Origin: Piscinibacter sp.
GTDB lineage: Bacteria; Pseudomonadota; Gammaproteobacteria; Burkholderiales; Burkholderiaceae_C
Direction: 5' to 3'
NCBI GenBank assembly: GCA_016706565.1
Contig: JADJJI010000001.1
Coordinates: 186,001 to 250,000, forward strand
DNA: 64,000 bases
In this document: positions 8,475 to 17,717 of the stretch, piece after piece
Layout: each line of letters begins with the position of its first letter
How positions within the stretch are numbered: position 1 is the stretch's first letter
Notes under the pieces: generated by a model
Databases searched by the model: none
The model's input: the letters and a program-made list of their open reading frames with translations, nothing else
Told to the model about the DNA's origin: nothing
Position numbers and translations under genes: made by a program

Positions 8475-9366
8475 AGTTGCGCAGGATGCCGCTGCGGCGA
8501 TTCAGGATCGACATCACGTTCTTGCAGTCCTTGATCGTCCCGAAGGCCTCGGTCAGGACGCCCTGCGACGTGCTTCCGGCATCGACGATCATCACAACCT
8601 GCCCTGCACGGGTCGCCAGCGTACGCGCCTCGGTCGTAGGCAACAGGGGCGGGGCGTCCACGATGATGATGCGATCCGGGTAGCGCTGGGCCAGTTCATC
8701 GAAGAGCTGCTTCATGTGACCACCCGCCAGCAGTTCCGCCGAGTCGGCGCGCGGCTTGCCGGCCGGCAGCACGGTGAATTTCGGGATATTGGTCTTCAAC
8801 AACACGTCGGACAGGTCGATGGCCGGATTCGCCAGCAAGTCCAGCAGGCCCGCGCGGGCCTCGATACCGAGTCGGCTTGCCACGGAGGGCTTCAGCACAT
8901 CGGCATCCACCAGCAGCACCGTCTTATCCACCTCCGCAGCCATGCTGAGGGCCAGATTGATCGCACAGAAGGTCTTTCCTTCGCCCGGCACGGCACTTGT
9001 CACCACGATGAGATTGCTGCCCGGAAGCGCCGCGCCGGCCCCGCTGACGAGGTTGGCGACGAGAGGTCGCTTGATTCCACGGAACTCGGCAGCGAGCTCC
9101 TGGTGCGGATTGCCCGGCACCAGCATGAGTGACTCCGCCAACTTCCGGAGATCGAGTTCGATCGACTTCGATGCCTTGGGCGGCGACGTCGGTTCGGCGG
9201 GCGTGTTCTTGACGAGCGCATCGCCCGCCTCTCGCCGCGATGCGCGGGCAGCGACGTCTGCCGATGCACCGGCTGCTGGAACAGCCGTCTGCTGCTGCCA
9301 GGACACTTCGACGCCGGCCTGGCGCAGTTGCTCCAGTCGCTTGGTTGCCTGTTCGATGATGCTCAC
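8446..9366 (-). CDS. Bacterial tyrosine autokinase of the EPS cluster (CpsD/Wzc-C type)
   Basis: This 306-residue BY-kinase is encoded apart from its membrane activator. Residues 119-132 hold the Walker A motif (TSAVPGEGKT), 150-156 the Walker A' motif (VLLVDAD) and 233-240 the Walker B motif (IIIVDAPP). The C-terminus carries a tyrosine cluster, YGNGYGYGD, with Tyr at 298, 302 and 304, the usual autophosphorylation tail. The N-terminal 70 residues are a variable linker. The chain-length protein gene ends 12 nt upstream, so the pair forms a split Wzc-like system. Phosphorylation cycling of the tail is expected to control polymer length and export. Confidence 0.9.
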   Translation of the reverse strand: MSIIEQATKRLEQLRQAGVEVSWQQQTAVPAAGASADVAARASRREAGDALVKNTPAEPTSPPKASKSIELDLRKLAESLMLVPGNPHQELAAEFRGIKRPLVANLVSGAGAALPGSNLIVVTSAVPGEGKTFCAINLALSMAAEVDKTVLLVDADVLKPSVASRLGIEARAGLLDLLANPAIDLSDVLLKTNIPKFTVLPAGKPRADSAELLAGGHMKQLFDELAQRYPDRIIIVDAPPLLPTTEARTLATRAGQVVMIVDAGSTSQGVLTEAFGTIKDCKNVMSILNRRSGILRNYGNGYGYGD

Positions 9367-9378
9367 GGATGCCCCGGA

Positions 9379-10920
9379 TTAGATTCTGCTGCTCACGACC
9401 ACCCAGCCCAGCCACGCCACGCTGGCCAAGATCAGCAGCCCAGCCGTGCCGCCGAACTGGAACATCTGCCACCGGTGAGCCCGCTGACCGGCACTGTCGA
9501 GCACGACGGACACACTGCCGATGACCGGGCGATCGGTGACCGCCTGCAGTTGTTTCTCGTCGAACAAGGCCGGGAACACGAATGTCATGCCGAATGCTGC
9601 CGCGATGCCAGTGGCAATAGACGCGACCACCGCCGCGAGTGCCAGAACGCTGCGCGATGGGAATACCGGTTTGGGTGCGACCATCGCCGGCTCGATGATC
9701 CGGAAGTCGGCCAGTTGCGCGGAGTCGTCGAGTTTGATGCCGAGGGAGGCCGATTCACGCCGCTCGACCAGCTGCTGGTAGTTGCGGCGAATGACGTCGT
9801 AGTCACGATTGAGCTGCGCCAGTTCCGCCTCGACCTGCGGCATCTTCGAGGCCTGGCTGCGGACCAGATCGAGCCGCCCCTGCTGAACACCAAGCTGCGA
9901 ACGCAGCGAAGCCACCTGTGCCTCCGCCTGCGCGAGCGAGACACGCAGTTGCTGGAATACTGGATTCGTCGGCGCCATCCCGCGTGCGCCGTTGCGCGCC
10001 GCATCTGATTCTTCCTTGCGCTGCCGCTCGATCTGGGCGATGTTGCGCCGCGCGGCAATCACATCCGGGTGGACTTCGGTGAAGCGACGCAGGAGGTCAT
10101 CCAGAATTCGACGCTGAGCGTCGAGTCTAGTCTCGAGCTCACTCGGCGCCATAGGCGCACGTGCCTGCAACGCCTCCGCAGGCAACTGCGGCGCCTCGGA
10201 ACTGAGCTCTCGCTTCAACGCGTCGCGCGCCTGTTCAGCGGCGTTCAGTTCAAGGCGGAGTCGATTGACTTCGTCCGACGTCGTTGCCATCCGTGCAAAG
10301 AAGTCCTGATTGGTCGCGCCGGACATGCCGAAATTCTTCAGCTTGAAGTCCTTCAGGCGCGACTCGGCCTCGGTCAACTTCTTCTCGTTCTCGACGATCT
10401 GCTCGTCGATAAACTCGCGTGCACGCTCGGAGTCGCGGCGCTTGCTGACCGCGCTCGATTCGACGAAGAGGTTGACCAAGGTTTCCACCAGCCGCCTTGC
10501 ACGGACGGGATCGCGATCGCGATAGCTGATGGTGTACAGGTTTCCCGACGTGCTGCCTTCAAGCTTGATGGCGGCGACGAGGTCGTTGACGATCCGCTCG
10601 CGCACGCGCGGGCCGTCTTGCTTTTCCGCGAAGTCGAGCGAGTCGATCAGTTGTTCTATACGCGGCCGGGAGATCAGCGTCCGGGCCAGCATGCGCACCT
10701 GCTGGTCGATGTCGGGTTGAACGGCCAGTTGAGCCATCAGGGGCTTGAGCACGGTCTGCGTGTTCACGTGGACACGCGCACTTGCTTCGTAGCGATCCTT
10801 GAAGAAGTGCAGGCCCGCCGCGGCGAGCAGCGCCACAACCCAGGCGACAGTCACGCCGACCCAACGGTAGCGCCATGCGCCACTGGCTCGAATCAAGCCG
10901 AGACGAAGTGCGTCGTTCAT
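9379..10920 (-). CDS. Polysaccharide chain-length determinant (Wzz/GumC type)
   Basis: I take the ATG at 10920, giving 513 residues starting MNDALRLGLIRASG. An extension to 11001 adds sequence without family character. A membrane segment lies at about residues 20-40, followed by the Wzz-type domain (YEASARVHVNTQTVLKPL near 45) and long coiled-coil stretches (about 170-380). A second membrane segment follows (SRSVLALAAVVASIATGIA, about 420-450), with a further one at the extreme C-terminus. This is the inner-membrane co-polymerase partner of the tyrosine autokinase next door. A GAGG sequence lies about 15 nt before the start, which is a loose ribosome binding site. Confidence 0.88.
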   Translation of the reverse strand: MNDALRLGLIRASGAWRYRWVGVTVAWVVALLAAAGLHFFKDRYEASARVHVNTQTVLKPLMAQLAVQPDIDQQVRMLARTLISRPRIEQLIDSLDFAEKQDGPRVRERIVNDLVAAIKLEGSTSGNLYTISYRDRDPVRARRLVETLVNLFVESSAVSKRRDSERAREFIDEQIVENEKKLTEAESRLKDFKLKNFGMSGATNQDFFARMATTSDEVNRLRLELNAAEQARDALKRELSSEAPQLPAEALQARAPMAPSELETRLDAQRRILDDLLRRFTEVHPDVIAARRNIAQIERQRKEESDAARNGARGMAPTNPVFQQLRVSLAQAEAQVASLRSQLGVQQGRLDLVRSQASKMPQVEAELAQLNRDYDVIRRNYQQLVERRESASLGIKLDDSAQLADFRIIEPAMVAPKPVFPSRSVLALAAVVASIATGIAAAFGMTFVFPALFDEKQLQAVTDRPVIGSVSVVLDSAGQRAHRWQMFQFGGTAGLLILASVAWLGWVVVSSRI

Positions 10921-11091
10921 TTGGAACTCAATGATCCTCTTGCAAAGACAGAAGCCCGGTGAGCCCACCACCACGGGACTTCCTGCGCTGCTGCAGCGCA
11001 CAAAATGACAGCCGTCGATCGTAGCGCCACCACTTCGGTACGAGTGGCACTGTAAGGTCGCGGTACACGCTGCACCGCGACGAAATGCCGC

Positions 11092-11727
11092 TTAGAACCA
11101 GCTTTGCGGAACGATGATGATGTCCCCCGGCAGTACCGGCGCATTGGCGGAGATGTCGCCTCGCTTGAGCAAGTCCTTCAGTCGCAAGCTGTACTGCTTG
11201 CCTTTCTCGGAGCCGCGCACGAGCACGGCGGCATTGCCGTCGGCATAGTCGGTCAGACCGCCGGCCTGGATCATCACGTCGAGAACCGTCATCTCCTGGC
11301 GGAAGGGCACGGCCTGCGGCCTGGCCGCCTCACCCACGATGCGGATCTGCTCGCCGTAGTTGCCCTGGAAGCCGCTCACGATGACTGTGACGGACGGATC
11401 ACGCAACAACTTGGCCAAACCCTTTTCAAGTTCCCGAGCGACTTCGCTGGGGTTCTTCCCTGCTGCCATCACGTCGTCGATCAACGGCATCGAGATGCGG
11501 CCATCCGGACGCACGGTGACCGTGGTGGACAACTCGGGGTTTCTCCAGACGGTGATGGCCAGCACGTCCAGCGGACCGACCTTGTATCTGTGCTCGACGG
11601 ACGGTACCGAAGCAGGCGCCGGCGCGTAGCCGCTATTGCTCGCACACCCGGACAGGCCGAGCAGACCGACCGCGAAGGCAAGGGCGGCCCACACCTTGGC
11701 GAAAGTCACCGAAAAGTTCATTCCCAT
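11092..11727 (-). CDS. Polysaccharide export lipoprotein (Wza/GumB-like)
   Basis: This 211-residue lipoprotein precursor has an N-terminal hydrophobic stretch ending in the lipobox LSGC (Cys near residue 28). The poly-export domain follows (YKVGPLDVLAITVWRNPEL, about 47-66, and the VRPDGRISMPLIDDV segment), then one SLBB-type repeat (IRIVGEAARPQAVPF near 130). It ends in PGDIIIVPQSWF, typical of periplasmic export proteins of XrtA clusters. It lies 171 nt upstream of the chain-length gene and 168 nt downstream of the sugar transferase gene; these two gaps are the only wide ones in the operon. ATG codons at 11727 and 11721 are both possible starts. Confidence 0.9.
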   Translation of the reverse strand: MGMNFSVTFAKVWAALAFAVGLLGLSGCASNSGYAPAPASVPSVEHRYKVGPLDVLAITVWRNPELSTTVTVRPDGRISMPLIDDVMAAGKNPSEVARELEKGLAKLLRDPSVTVIVSGFQGNYGEQIRIVGEAARPQAVPFRQEMTVLDVMIQAGGLTDYADGNAAVLVRGSEKGKQYSLRLKDLLKRGDISANAPVLPGDIIIVPQSWF

Positions 11728-11895
11728 ATCGAGGCCCCCGATGCCGTTGGTTCAAGTGAAATGGACCCCCGCCACGCTGGCCGACTTGGCTGCGCGTCGA
11801 GTTCCATCCAATCGTTACTAGTTTAGGTCGAATCGGCTCACCCACCGATCGATCTGTCCCCCTAGGGCGCGGCCCAGGCCGGCAGGCCCAGTGGA

Positions 11896-13293
11896 CTACT
11901 GCCCTTCGCCGAAGAGCACGACGCTCACCGTCTCGATCAGGATCACGATGTCGAGCAGCAGGGAGTTGTTCTTGATGTAGTACAGGTCGAACTGATGCTT
12001 GCGGCGCGCGTCCTCGACCGAGGCACCGTAGCAGTAGCGAACCTGCGCCCAGCCGGTCACGCCGGGCTTCACGGTATGGCGCAGGTCATAGAAGGCGACC
12101 TTGCTCTGCAGTTCCTTGACGAAACTGGGCCGTTCCGGGCGCGGCCCCACGATGCTCATTTCGCCCTTGAGAACACTGAACAGTTGGGGCAGTTCATCAA
12201 TCCGCGCCTTGCGGATGATGCGCCCGACACGCGTCACGCGGGCATCATTCTTTGTGGCCCAGCGCGCCACGCCATCGCGCTCCGCGTCCGTACACATGCT
12301 GCGGAACTTCAGGCACATGAAACTGCGACCACCCAGCCCCACTCGCTCCTGCCTGTAGATCAGGGGCCCGCGGCTGTCGAGCTTGATCGCCACGGCAGCA
12401 ATGATCATCACCGGCAAGGCGAGCACGAGCAGAATCGACGAGGTCACGATGTCGAAACCGCGCTTGAGCGCCTGGCGAACACGCCCCTGCACGAAGCCCG
12501 GCCCGTAGACGAGCCAACTGGCCTTCAGGCTGTCCAGCGGGACCTCGGCGTGCGTGCGCTCGTAGAAGCCAGCGAGATCCATGACCGGAATGCCCATGGA
12601 GCGGCAAATCACCAGCTGATCCATCGGCATCGCGCCACCGCGTTGTTCGCGTGTGGCGACGATGATCGAGTCGATCTCGAGCTCGCGCGCCAGTTGTTCC
12701 AGCGGCACTCGCGCGTCAAGCAGCAGCTTGCCGTCGATGTTCTGATCAGGCGCCACGGCCGGGGTCGGGTAGAAGCCGATCACCTCGCCGCTCACGCGCG
12801 AGCTGCGACGCAGGTCGTTCGCCACGGAAACAGCTTCGGGGCCGGTGCCCACGATCAGCACGCGGCTGGACCCCTGGGCCGCGCGCACCAGCACGATCGT
12901 GCCGCGGACCACGAGGATCGCGAAGATCAGGTTCGCGACGGAATACCCGACAAGACGGCTCGGATGACCATCGAAACCGACCTCCTTCAGAACCAGATAG
13001 GTCAAGTAGCCACCGATGCTCATCGCCACGAGCAATCGTGCGAGCTGGGACGCGAAGGACAGCCCCGCTTGGCGATACAGACCCAGGAACGACTGGAGCA
13101 TCGCCATGCAGACAGCGAAACCCGAGGCAGCAAGCATCACCGACGGGTTGGACAGCGTCTGGCCGAATTCGCTCATCGGCACCGCACTGATTGTCCAAGC
13201 CGCGATCAGCACGGCGAGGAACCCCAGCAAGGCGTCCATCCCGGCGTCGAGAAGGACTGCAGCGTATGCACGATGGTGAAAGGCGCGGAACAT
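11896..13293 (-). CDS. Undecaprenyl-phosphate sugar phosphotransferase of the XrtA/PEP-CTERM EPS cluster
   Basis: I start this 465-residue protein at the ATG at 13293, which has GGAGACAG just upstream; a longer open frame exists but lacks family sequence. Four membrane segments (about residues 10-115) precede a Rossmann-like region (LIVGTGPEAVSVANDL near 145). The bacterial sugar transferase domain follows: KRGFDIVTSSILLVLALP near 275, LKFRSM near 325, IDELPQLFSVLKGEMS near 360, GPRPERP near 378 and KPGVTGWAQV near 405. It performs the first step, moving a sugar-1-phosphate onto undecaprenyl phosphate. As the first gene on the minus strand after a divergent gap, it probably opens the operon. 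Confidence 0.92.
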   Translation of the reverse strand: MFRAFHHRAYAAVLLDAGMDALLGFLAVLIAAWTISAVPMSEFGQTLSNPSVMLAASGFAVCMAMLQSFLGLYRQAGLSFASQLARLLVAMSIGGYLTYLVLKEVGFDGHPSRLVGYSVANLIFAILVVRGTIVLVRAAQGSSRVLIVGTGPEAVSVANDLRRSSRVSGEVIGFYPTPAVAPDQNIDGKLLLDARVPLEQLARELEIDSIIVATREQRGGAMPMDQLVICRSMGIPVMDLAGFYERTHAEVPLDSLKASWLVYGPGFVQGRVRQALKRGFDIVTSSILLVLALPVMIIAAVAIKLDSRGPLIYRQERVGLGGRSFMCLKFRSMCTDAERDGVARWATKNDARVTRVGRIIRKARIDELPQLFSVLKGEMSIVGPRPERPSFVKELQSKVAFYDLRHTVKPGVTGWAQVRYCYGASVEDARRKHQFDLYYIKNNSLLLDIVILIETVSVVLFGEGQ

Positions 13294-13641
13294 TCTGTCT
13301 CCTGTGCCGCAGCAGCAAATGCCGCGTGGTCGCAATGTGAACTGGTGCGTCAGCCAGACCTCGCTCTGACGACCAGCCAGAATCGGATCGCGAGGGCCAC
13401 CTGCTACTTCCTTGGCACCCTTCAACTTGTGACGAATTATGTTTGGCGCCATGTCAGCCGCAACCCTCCATGCGGGGGGCTCCCCCACAGTCGTACTGTC
13501 ATGGCGCCGTGCTTCAGCAGGTGATTCAGCGTGCGGAAGTACACACTTTTGCCCGCCCCCCCACGAACGAACCCCCACGTCGCTCCGGCGATCGGGGTCG
13601 GCCTGTCTGGCAGAATCCGCGCCCGCACGGAGTGGCAATCG
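13294..13641. promoter_or_regulatory. Divergent intergenic region (348 bp) between EPS operon and sugar dehydrogenase
   Basis: No gene is apparent here. On the minus strand a possible sigma-70 promoter reads TTGCGG (13463-13458), 16 nt, CATAAT (13441-13436), which would give the EPS operon a leader of about 135 nt; only the -10 is good. I looked for a sigma-54 -24/-12 element (TGGCAC-N5-TTGC), which some XrtA clusters use, and found no convincing match. On the plus strand a GGAG at 13629-13632 serves the dehydrogenase start. Confidence 0.25.
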
Positions 13642-14784
13642 ATGATGCTCAAGCGCAAAGGATGGATCCTGCTGTTGGCTGCCATCGTGGCACTGGCCCT
13701 CGCCGCCTGGGTGACGCCCAAGGTTCTCAGAAGGCTCGACATGCAGGGCCTTCGGCCGGTCACGGTGGCGAAGGGACTGGAACACCCCTGGGCGATCGCC
13801 TTCCTGCCGGATGGCCGGATTCTCGTGACGGAGCGGCCAGGGCGGATGCGCATCGTCTCGGCGGATGGAGCCTTGAGCGAGCCCCTGGCGGGGCTCTTGC
13901 CCGTGGCCTCAGGCGACGAGGGCGGCTTGCTCGACGTCGTACTCGACCCGGGCTTTTCGGTGAACCGGACGATCTACTGGTCGTTCTCCGAGTCGTCGGA
14001 TTCGTCGCCGCAGGCGCGGAGTACGGCGGTGGCCCGGGGTCGACTGATCGACGACAGGGTCGCCGATGCCCGTGTGATCTTCAGGCAGCCCGTCAAAAGC
14101 GAGGATGGTTCGCACTTCGGATCCAGACTGGTCTTCGCTCGAGACGGCAGCCTCTTTGTCGGACTCGGCGATCGCGGAGCCCGGCGGGACGCCCAGGATG
14201 TCGCTTCGGCGCACGGAAAGATTCTGCGCATGGACGTGCAGGGCAATGCGCTATCCGACAACCCTTTGGCGTCGACACCGAGCGCGCTTCATCAGGTGTG
14301 GTCCTGGGGGCACCGCAACATCCAGGGCATGGCCTTCCATCCGGAAACCGGTGAACTCTGGGCCACCGACCATGGCCCTCAGGGTGGTGACGAACTCAAC
14401 GTCATCGAGCGCGGAAAGAACTACGGCTGGCCGACAATCACCTACGGGACGGAATATGCGGACAGCGCCAAAATCGGCGAGGGCACGGCCAAGAGCGGCA
14501 TGGAGCAGCCCGTCACGTGGTGGGGGCCCATCTCCATCGCGCCCAGTGGCATGGCCTTCCTCACCAGCGACCGCTACCCAGGCTGGAAAGGCCAGTTGTT
14601 CATCGGAAATCTACGCGGCCGTGCACTGCTGCGCGTCAAACTCGACGGGCGCAAGGTGATCGAACAGCAGCGACTGGTGACCGGCCTCCTGGAGAGGATT
14701 CGCGATGTTCGCCAAGGGCCTGACGGCTGGCTTTATGTCGTCACCAACAGCCCCGAGGGCCGGATCATCAGAATCGAGCGCTGA
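13642..14784 (+). CDS. PQQ-dependent sugar dehydrogenase (soluble GDH / YliI type)
   Basis: I choose the ATG at 13642 (380 residues), which has GGAG nine bases upstream; an extension to 13531 has no signal character. A single N-terminal membrane anchor or uncleaved signal (GWILLLAAIVALALAAWV, about residues 6-23) precedes a six-bladed propeller. Motifs include GLEHPWAIAFLPDGRILVTE near 45, GDEGGLLDVVLDPGF near 90, SHFGSRLVFARDGSLFVGLGD near 155, WSWGHRNIQGMAF near 225 and ATDHGPQGGDELN near 245. These match the aldose sugar dehydrogenase family, which oxidises sugars to lactones in the periplasm with PQQ. PQQ biosynthesis genes are not in the window. It is divergent from the EPS operon; a functional link is not shown. 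Confidence 0.85.
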   Translation: MMLKRKGWILLLAAIVALALAAWVTPKVLRRLDMQGLRPVTVAKGLEHPWAIAFLPDGRILVTERPGRMRIVSADGALSEPLAGLLPVASGDEGGLLDVVLDPGFSVNRTIYWSFSESSDSSPQARSTAVARGRLIDDRVADARVIFRQPVKSEDGSHFGSRLVFARDGSLFVGLGDRGARRDAQDVASAHGKILRMDVQGNALSDNPLASTPSALHQVWSWGHRNIQGMAFHPETGELWATDHGPQGGDELNVIERGKNYGWPTITYGTEYADSAKIGEGTAKSGMEQPVTWWGPISIAPSGMAFLTSDRYPGWKGQLFIGNLRGRALLRVKLDGRKVIEQQRLVTGLLERIRDVRQGPDGWLYVVTNSPEGRIIRIER

Positions 14785-14789
14785 GCAGT

Positions 14790-15755
14790 TCAAATGCCGG
14801 CCCGAATGTAGCCCCGAAACGATTTCTTGAAGCTGACCAGCGCCCAGGCCAGCGGGTACTTCAGTGCATCGACCCAGGGCCGCTCTCCCGGCGCGCGGGG
14901 TACCACCCCCAGCTTGCGCAGGAAGCGGTTCAGGATGTGCAGGTGTGCCGCCCTGCGCGTCACATCCGTGTAGAAGACGACACCGATACTGATCGAGACG
15001 CCGTCACCCGGCGTCGTCCAATCCGTTTCGCTACGCGTCATGTGCGGCGACGTGCTCGGGAAGTAAACGCCATCGCCCGGGCCTACGTCGAACTCGTGGC
15101 TGCGTTCGCGGAATCCGTCCTTGAGCCTGACATTGTCCAGACTGGCATTCACGATGAACGTCTCTCGATCGACCGTGGGCACCACGTGAGTGTCGGTTGG
15201 CTCCCATACATTCATCGTCTTCCGGCCTCTGATCTGCAGCCAGAAGTTGTTCTCACGATCGATGTGGAACGGCGTGACCGAAGGTGGCGCGGAGACGAAG
15301 ATGAACCCCCCGACATTGAACATGCCGGGCTCCTGAGGCTCGACGAGCGAGCGCACATTGGCCGCAATCTCGTCGAGCAATTCGCGATAGGGTTGATGGG
15401 TTTCGACGTTGTACAGCGCCACCCAGGAGCCGGATTCCTCGATGTGCGCGAAGACTTCGTCAATGCCACGCCCGCCGGGGTCAACCGCGTCATGCTCGAA
15501 CGGCGCATTCTGGCGGGCCCCTGGCATGATGAAACGGCACTGCTTCGTGCTGTAGAGAACCTTAGCCAGTTTGGCCAACTCCGGCAGTTGGAACAACGGA
15601 TGATCTTGAAAGGTGTGCCGAATGGCCTGCACTCGTGCGGTCGAGAATCGGCCCGGATCGTCCACCGAGATCTCGAAACGCCGCGGCTGATGCGGTGCGG
15701 CCATCGCCGATTCGGTTGTTGGGAAACCGGCGGTGAGATCTGGAGTGATTGACAT
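14790..15755 (-). CDS. Cupin-like/JmjC-type protein, probable 2-oxoglutarate oxygenase fold
   Basis: The best start is the ATG at 15755 (MSITPDLTAG), giving 321 residues; upstream in-frame sequence to 15860 crosses the terminator hairpin and is unlikely to be coding. The centre contains TPFHIDRENNFWLQIRGRK near residue 185, a His-x-Asp iron-binding motif followed by the usual cupin strand, and a later PSTSPHMTRSE with the distal His near 255. This is the metal-binding arrangement of JmjC/cupin-8 proteins. Targets of such bacterial proteins are mostly unknown, so I assign only the fold. It converges with the dehydrogenase gene (5 nt apart). Confidence 0.7.
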   Translation of the reverse strand: MSITPDLTAGFPTTESAMAAPHQPRRFEISVDDPGRFSTARVQAIRHTFQDHPLFQLPELAKLAKVLYSTKQCRFIMPGARQNAPFEHDAVDPGGRGIDEVFAHIEESGSWVALYNVETHQPYRELLDEIAANVRSLVEPQEPGMFNVGGFIFVSAPPSVTPFHIDRENNFWLQIRGRKTMNVWEPTDTHVVPTVDRETFIVNASLDNVRLKDGFRERSHEFDVGPGDGVYFPSTSPHMTRSETDWTTPGDGVSISIGVVFYTDVTRRAAHLHILNRFLRKLGVVPRAPGERPWVDALKYPLAWALVSFKKSFRGYIRAGI

Positions 15756-15860
15756 GACTTGCTGATTGGAAGGCGCCACCCCAGTATAGAAGCGGGCATT
15801 TGCCGAGCCAGCCCTGCACTTGAGGGCCTTGCCCTGTCGAGAATTCACGGCGCAAAGCAA

Positions 15861-15882
15861 AAAGGCACCCGAAGGTGCCTTT
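15861..15882 (-). terminator. Rho-independent terminator after the tRNA genes
   Basis: A perfect 9-bp inverted repeat (AAAGGCACC / GGTGCCTTT) with loop CGAA. Read on the minus strand it ends in a run of five T, placing it just downstream of tRNA-Asp and closing the gltX-tRNA transcript. Confidence 0.75.
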
Positions 15883-15924
15883 GCCGAAGATTCCGCTCAA
15901 GGATCATTGCTGACCAGGAATGGA

Positions 15925-16001
15925 TGGCGGAGTGGACGGGGCTCGAACCCGCGACCCCCGGCGTGACAGGCCGGTATTCTAACCAACTGAACTACCACTC
16001 C
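15925..16001 (-). tRNA. tRNA-Asp (GTC)
   Basis: The minus strand gives a 77-nt cloverleaf starting GGAGTGGTAGTTCAGTTGG, with anticodon loop CTGTCAC (anticodon GTC), T-loop GGTTCGAGCCC, acceptor stem GGAGTGG/CCACTCC, discriminator G and an encoded CCA at 15927-15925. It is close to the known bacterial tRNA-Asp. Confidence 0.96.
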
Positions 16002-16047
16002 GCGTGGCCGGCAACTTCAGGATTGCTCCTCAAGCGCTGCCGAAACT

Positions 16048-16123
16048 TGGCGTCCCCTAGGGGATTCGAACCCCTGTTACAACCGTGAAAGGGTCGTGTC
16101 CTAGGCCTCTAGACGAAGGGGAC
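16048..16123 (-). tRNA. tRNA-Glu (TTC)
   Basis: A 76-nt cloverleaf on the minus strand beginning GTCCCCTTCGTCTAGAGGCC, with anticodon TTC in the loop CTTTCAC, T-arm AGGGGTTCGAATCCCCT and encoded CCA. It lies downstream of gltX, whose product charges it. Confidence 0.96.
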
Positions 16124-16170
16124 TTGAACTCCTTCGACTCAAAACCGCGCTGTGCATACCTTGGCAAACT

Positions 16171-16246
<76 letters not shown>

Positions 16247-16308
16247 GTTTTGATGCCGTTGGTGCAGCAGTCGCAGTTTCAAGCGAGACTACGATTATAG
16301 CCAGCTTT

Positions 16309-17703
16309 TCAGACGTCCTGCAATCTGCTCAGCACCATGTCGCGAGGGAAGAGTTCGAGCACGGCATCGATCGACGGCGTCTGGGCGCGCCCGCACACGA
16401 GCACGCGCAGGGCCGGCGCCAGTTGCGGCATCTTCAGCCCGTGAGTGGCCAGCGTTTCCTTCATGGCGGCGGCGATCGTGCCCTTGTCCCAGTCGATTGC
16501 GGCCAAGCGGTCACGAAGCGACTGAAGTGCAGGCCGAACGGCCGCCGTGACGTGCGCCGCCACGTCCTCATCGCGCGGCTTGACGTCGACGAAGTACATG
16601 CCCAGCCAATCGGCCAGCTCGGCCAGCGTGGCGCAGCGATCCTTGAAGACGGCGCACATCCGTTGCAGACGTTCGTCGGCACTCAGGCCGACACCACGCA
16701 GCGCAAACTGGCGAACCACGCCGCGCGCCAGCGCCTCGTCGGGCATGCCCTTCATGACATGAGCGTTGACCCAGTTCAGCTTCGCCGCATCCCACTGCGC
16801 CGGGCTGCGCGCCAGGTGGTGGCCGTCGAACCAGGCGACCAACTGCTCGCGGCCGAACAGTTCGTCGTCGCCGTGGCTCCAGCCCAGCCGTGCGAGGTAG
16901 TTGATCATCGCCTCCGGCAGGTAGCCACTCTCCTCGTACTGCATCACGCTGACCGCGCCGTGCCGCTTGGAGAGCTTGTCGCCGTCGGGTCCCAGGATCA
17001 TCGGCACGTGGCCGTACTCGGGTAAGTCGGCTCCGAGCGCGCGCAGGATGTTGATCTGGCGCGGCGTGTTGTTGACGTGGTCGTCACCGCGGATCACGTG
17101 GCTGATCTGCATGTCCCAGTCGTCGACCACCACGCAGAAGTTGTAGGTCGGCGTGCCGTCGGGGCGGCTGATGATCAGGTCGTCAAGTTCGCGGTTGCTG
17201 ATCGTGATCGGGCCCTTGACCATGTCATTCCAGGTCACATCGCCATCGACTGGATTGCGAAAGCGGATCACCGCCGGCACATGCTGTGGCACCTCCGGCA
17301 GCTTCTTGCCCGACTCCGGGCGCCAGCGTCCGTCGTACCGGGGTTTCTCACCTCGTGCACGTTGCGCCTCGCGCATCGCGTCGAGCTCTTCCGGCGTGCA
17401 GTAGCAGCGGTACGCTGAGCCCTCTGCCAGCATCTTCGCGATGACCTCGCGATAGCGGTCGAGCCGCTTCATCTGATAGAACGGCCCCTCGTCGTAGTCG
17501 AGTTCGAGCCATTGCATCGCGGCGATGATCTGGTCGACCGCCTCCTGCGTCGAGCGCGCGACGTCGGTGTCCTCGATACGCAAGATGAAGTCGCCGCCAT
17601 GATGGCGCGCGAACGCCCACGAGAACAGCGCCGTGCGTGCGGTGCCGAGGTGGAGAAAGCCCGTCGGCGACGGTGCGATGCGGGTGCGGACTCTGCGGGT
17701 CAT
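16309..17703 (-). CDS. gltX: Glutamyl-tRNA synthetase
   Basis: Class I synthetase that charges tRNA-Glu. The N-terminus reads [23 protein letters not shown]; the HIGH-type signature is HLGT and the KMSKS-type signature is KLSKRHG near residue 245. I start at the ATG at 17703, which puts the family's typical opening at the N-terminus; an ATG at 17721 would add MNPNRT. Length (464) is normal. The three tRNA genes follow on the same strand about 60 nt downstream, so synthetase and one of its substrates (tRNA-Glu) may be co-transcribed. The start at 17721 would overlap the metZ stop region by a few bases. Confidence 0.95.
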   Translation of the reverse strand: MTRRVRTRIAPSPTGFLHLGTARTALFSWAFARHHGGDFILRIEDTDVARSTQEAVDQIIAAMQWLELDYDEGPFYQMKRLDRYREVIAKMLAEGSAYRCYCTPEELDAMREAQRARGEKPRYDGRWRPESGKKLPEVPQHVPAVIRFRNPVDGDVTWNDMVKGPITISNRELDDLIISRPDGTPTYNFCVVVDDWDMQISHVIRGDDHVNNTPRQINILRALGADLPEYGHVPMILGPDGDKLSKRHGAVSVMQYEESGYLPEAMINYLARLGWSHGDDELFGREQLVAWFDGHHLARSPAQWDAAKLNWVNAHVMKGMPDEALARGVVRQFALRGVGLSADERLQRMCAVFKDRCATLAELADWLGMYFVDVKPRDEDVAAHVTAAVRPALQSLRDRLAAIDWDKGTIAAAMKETLATHGLKMPQLAPALRVLVCGRAQTPSIDAVLELFPRDMVLSRLQDV

Positions 17704-17717
17704 GGTTCGGTTCGGAT

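Noticed and set aside
11728-11895. A small gene between the sugar transferase and export genes
   Set aside because: No frame with a start, ribosome binding site and coding character was seen in these 168 bases.
13294-13641. Sigma-54 promoter for the EPS operon
   Set aside because: No TGGCAC-N5-TTGC match with correct GG/GC spacing was found on the minus strand in this gap.
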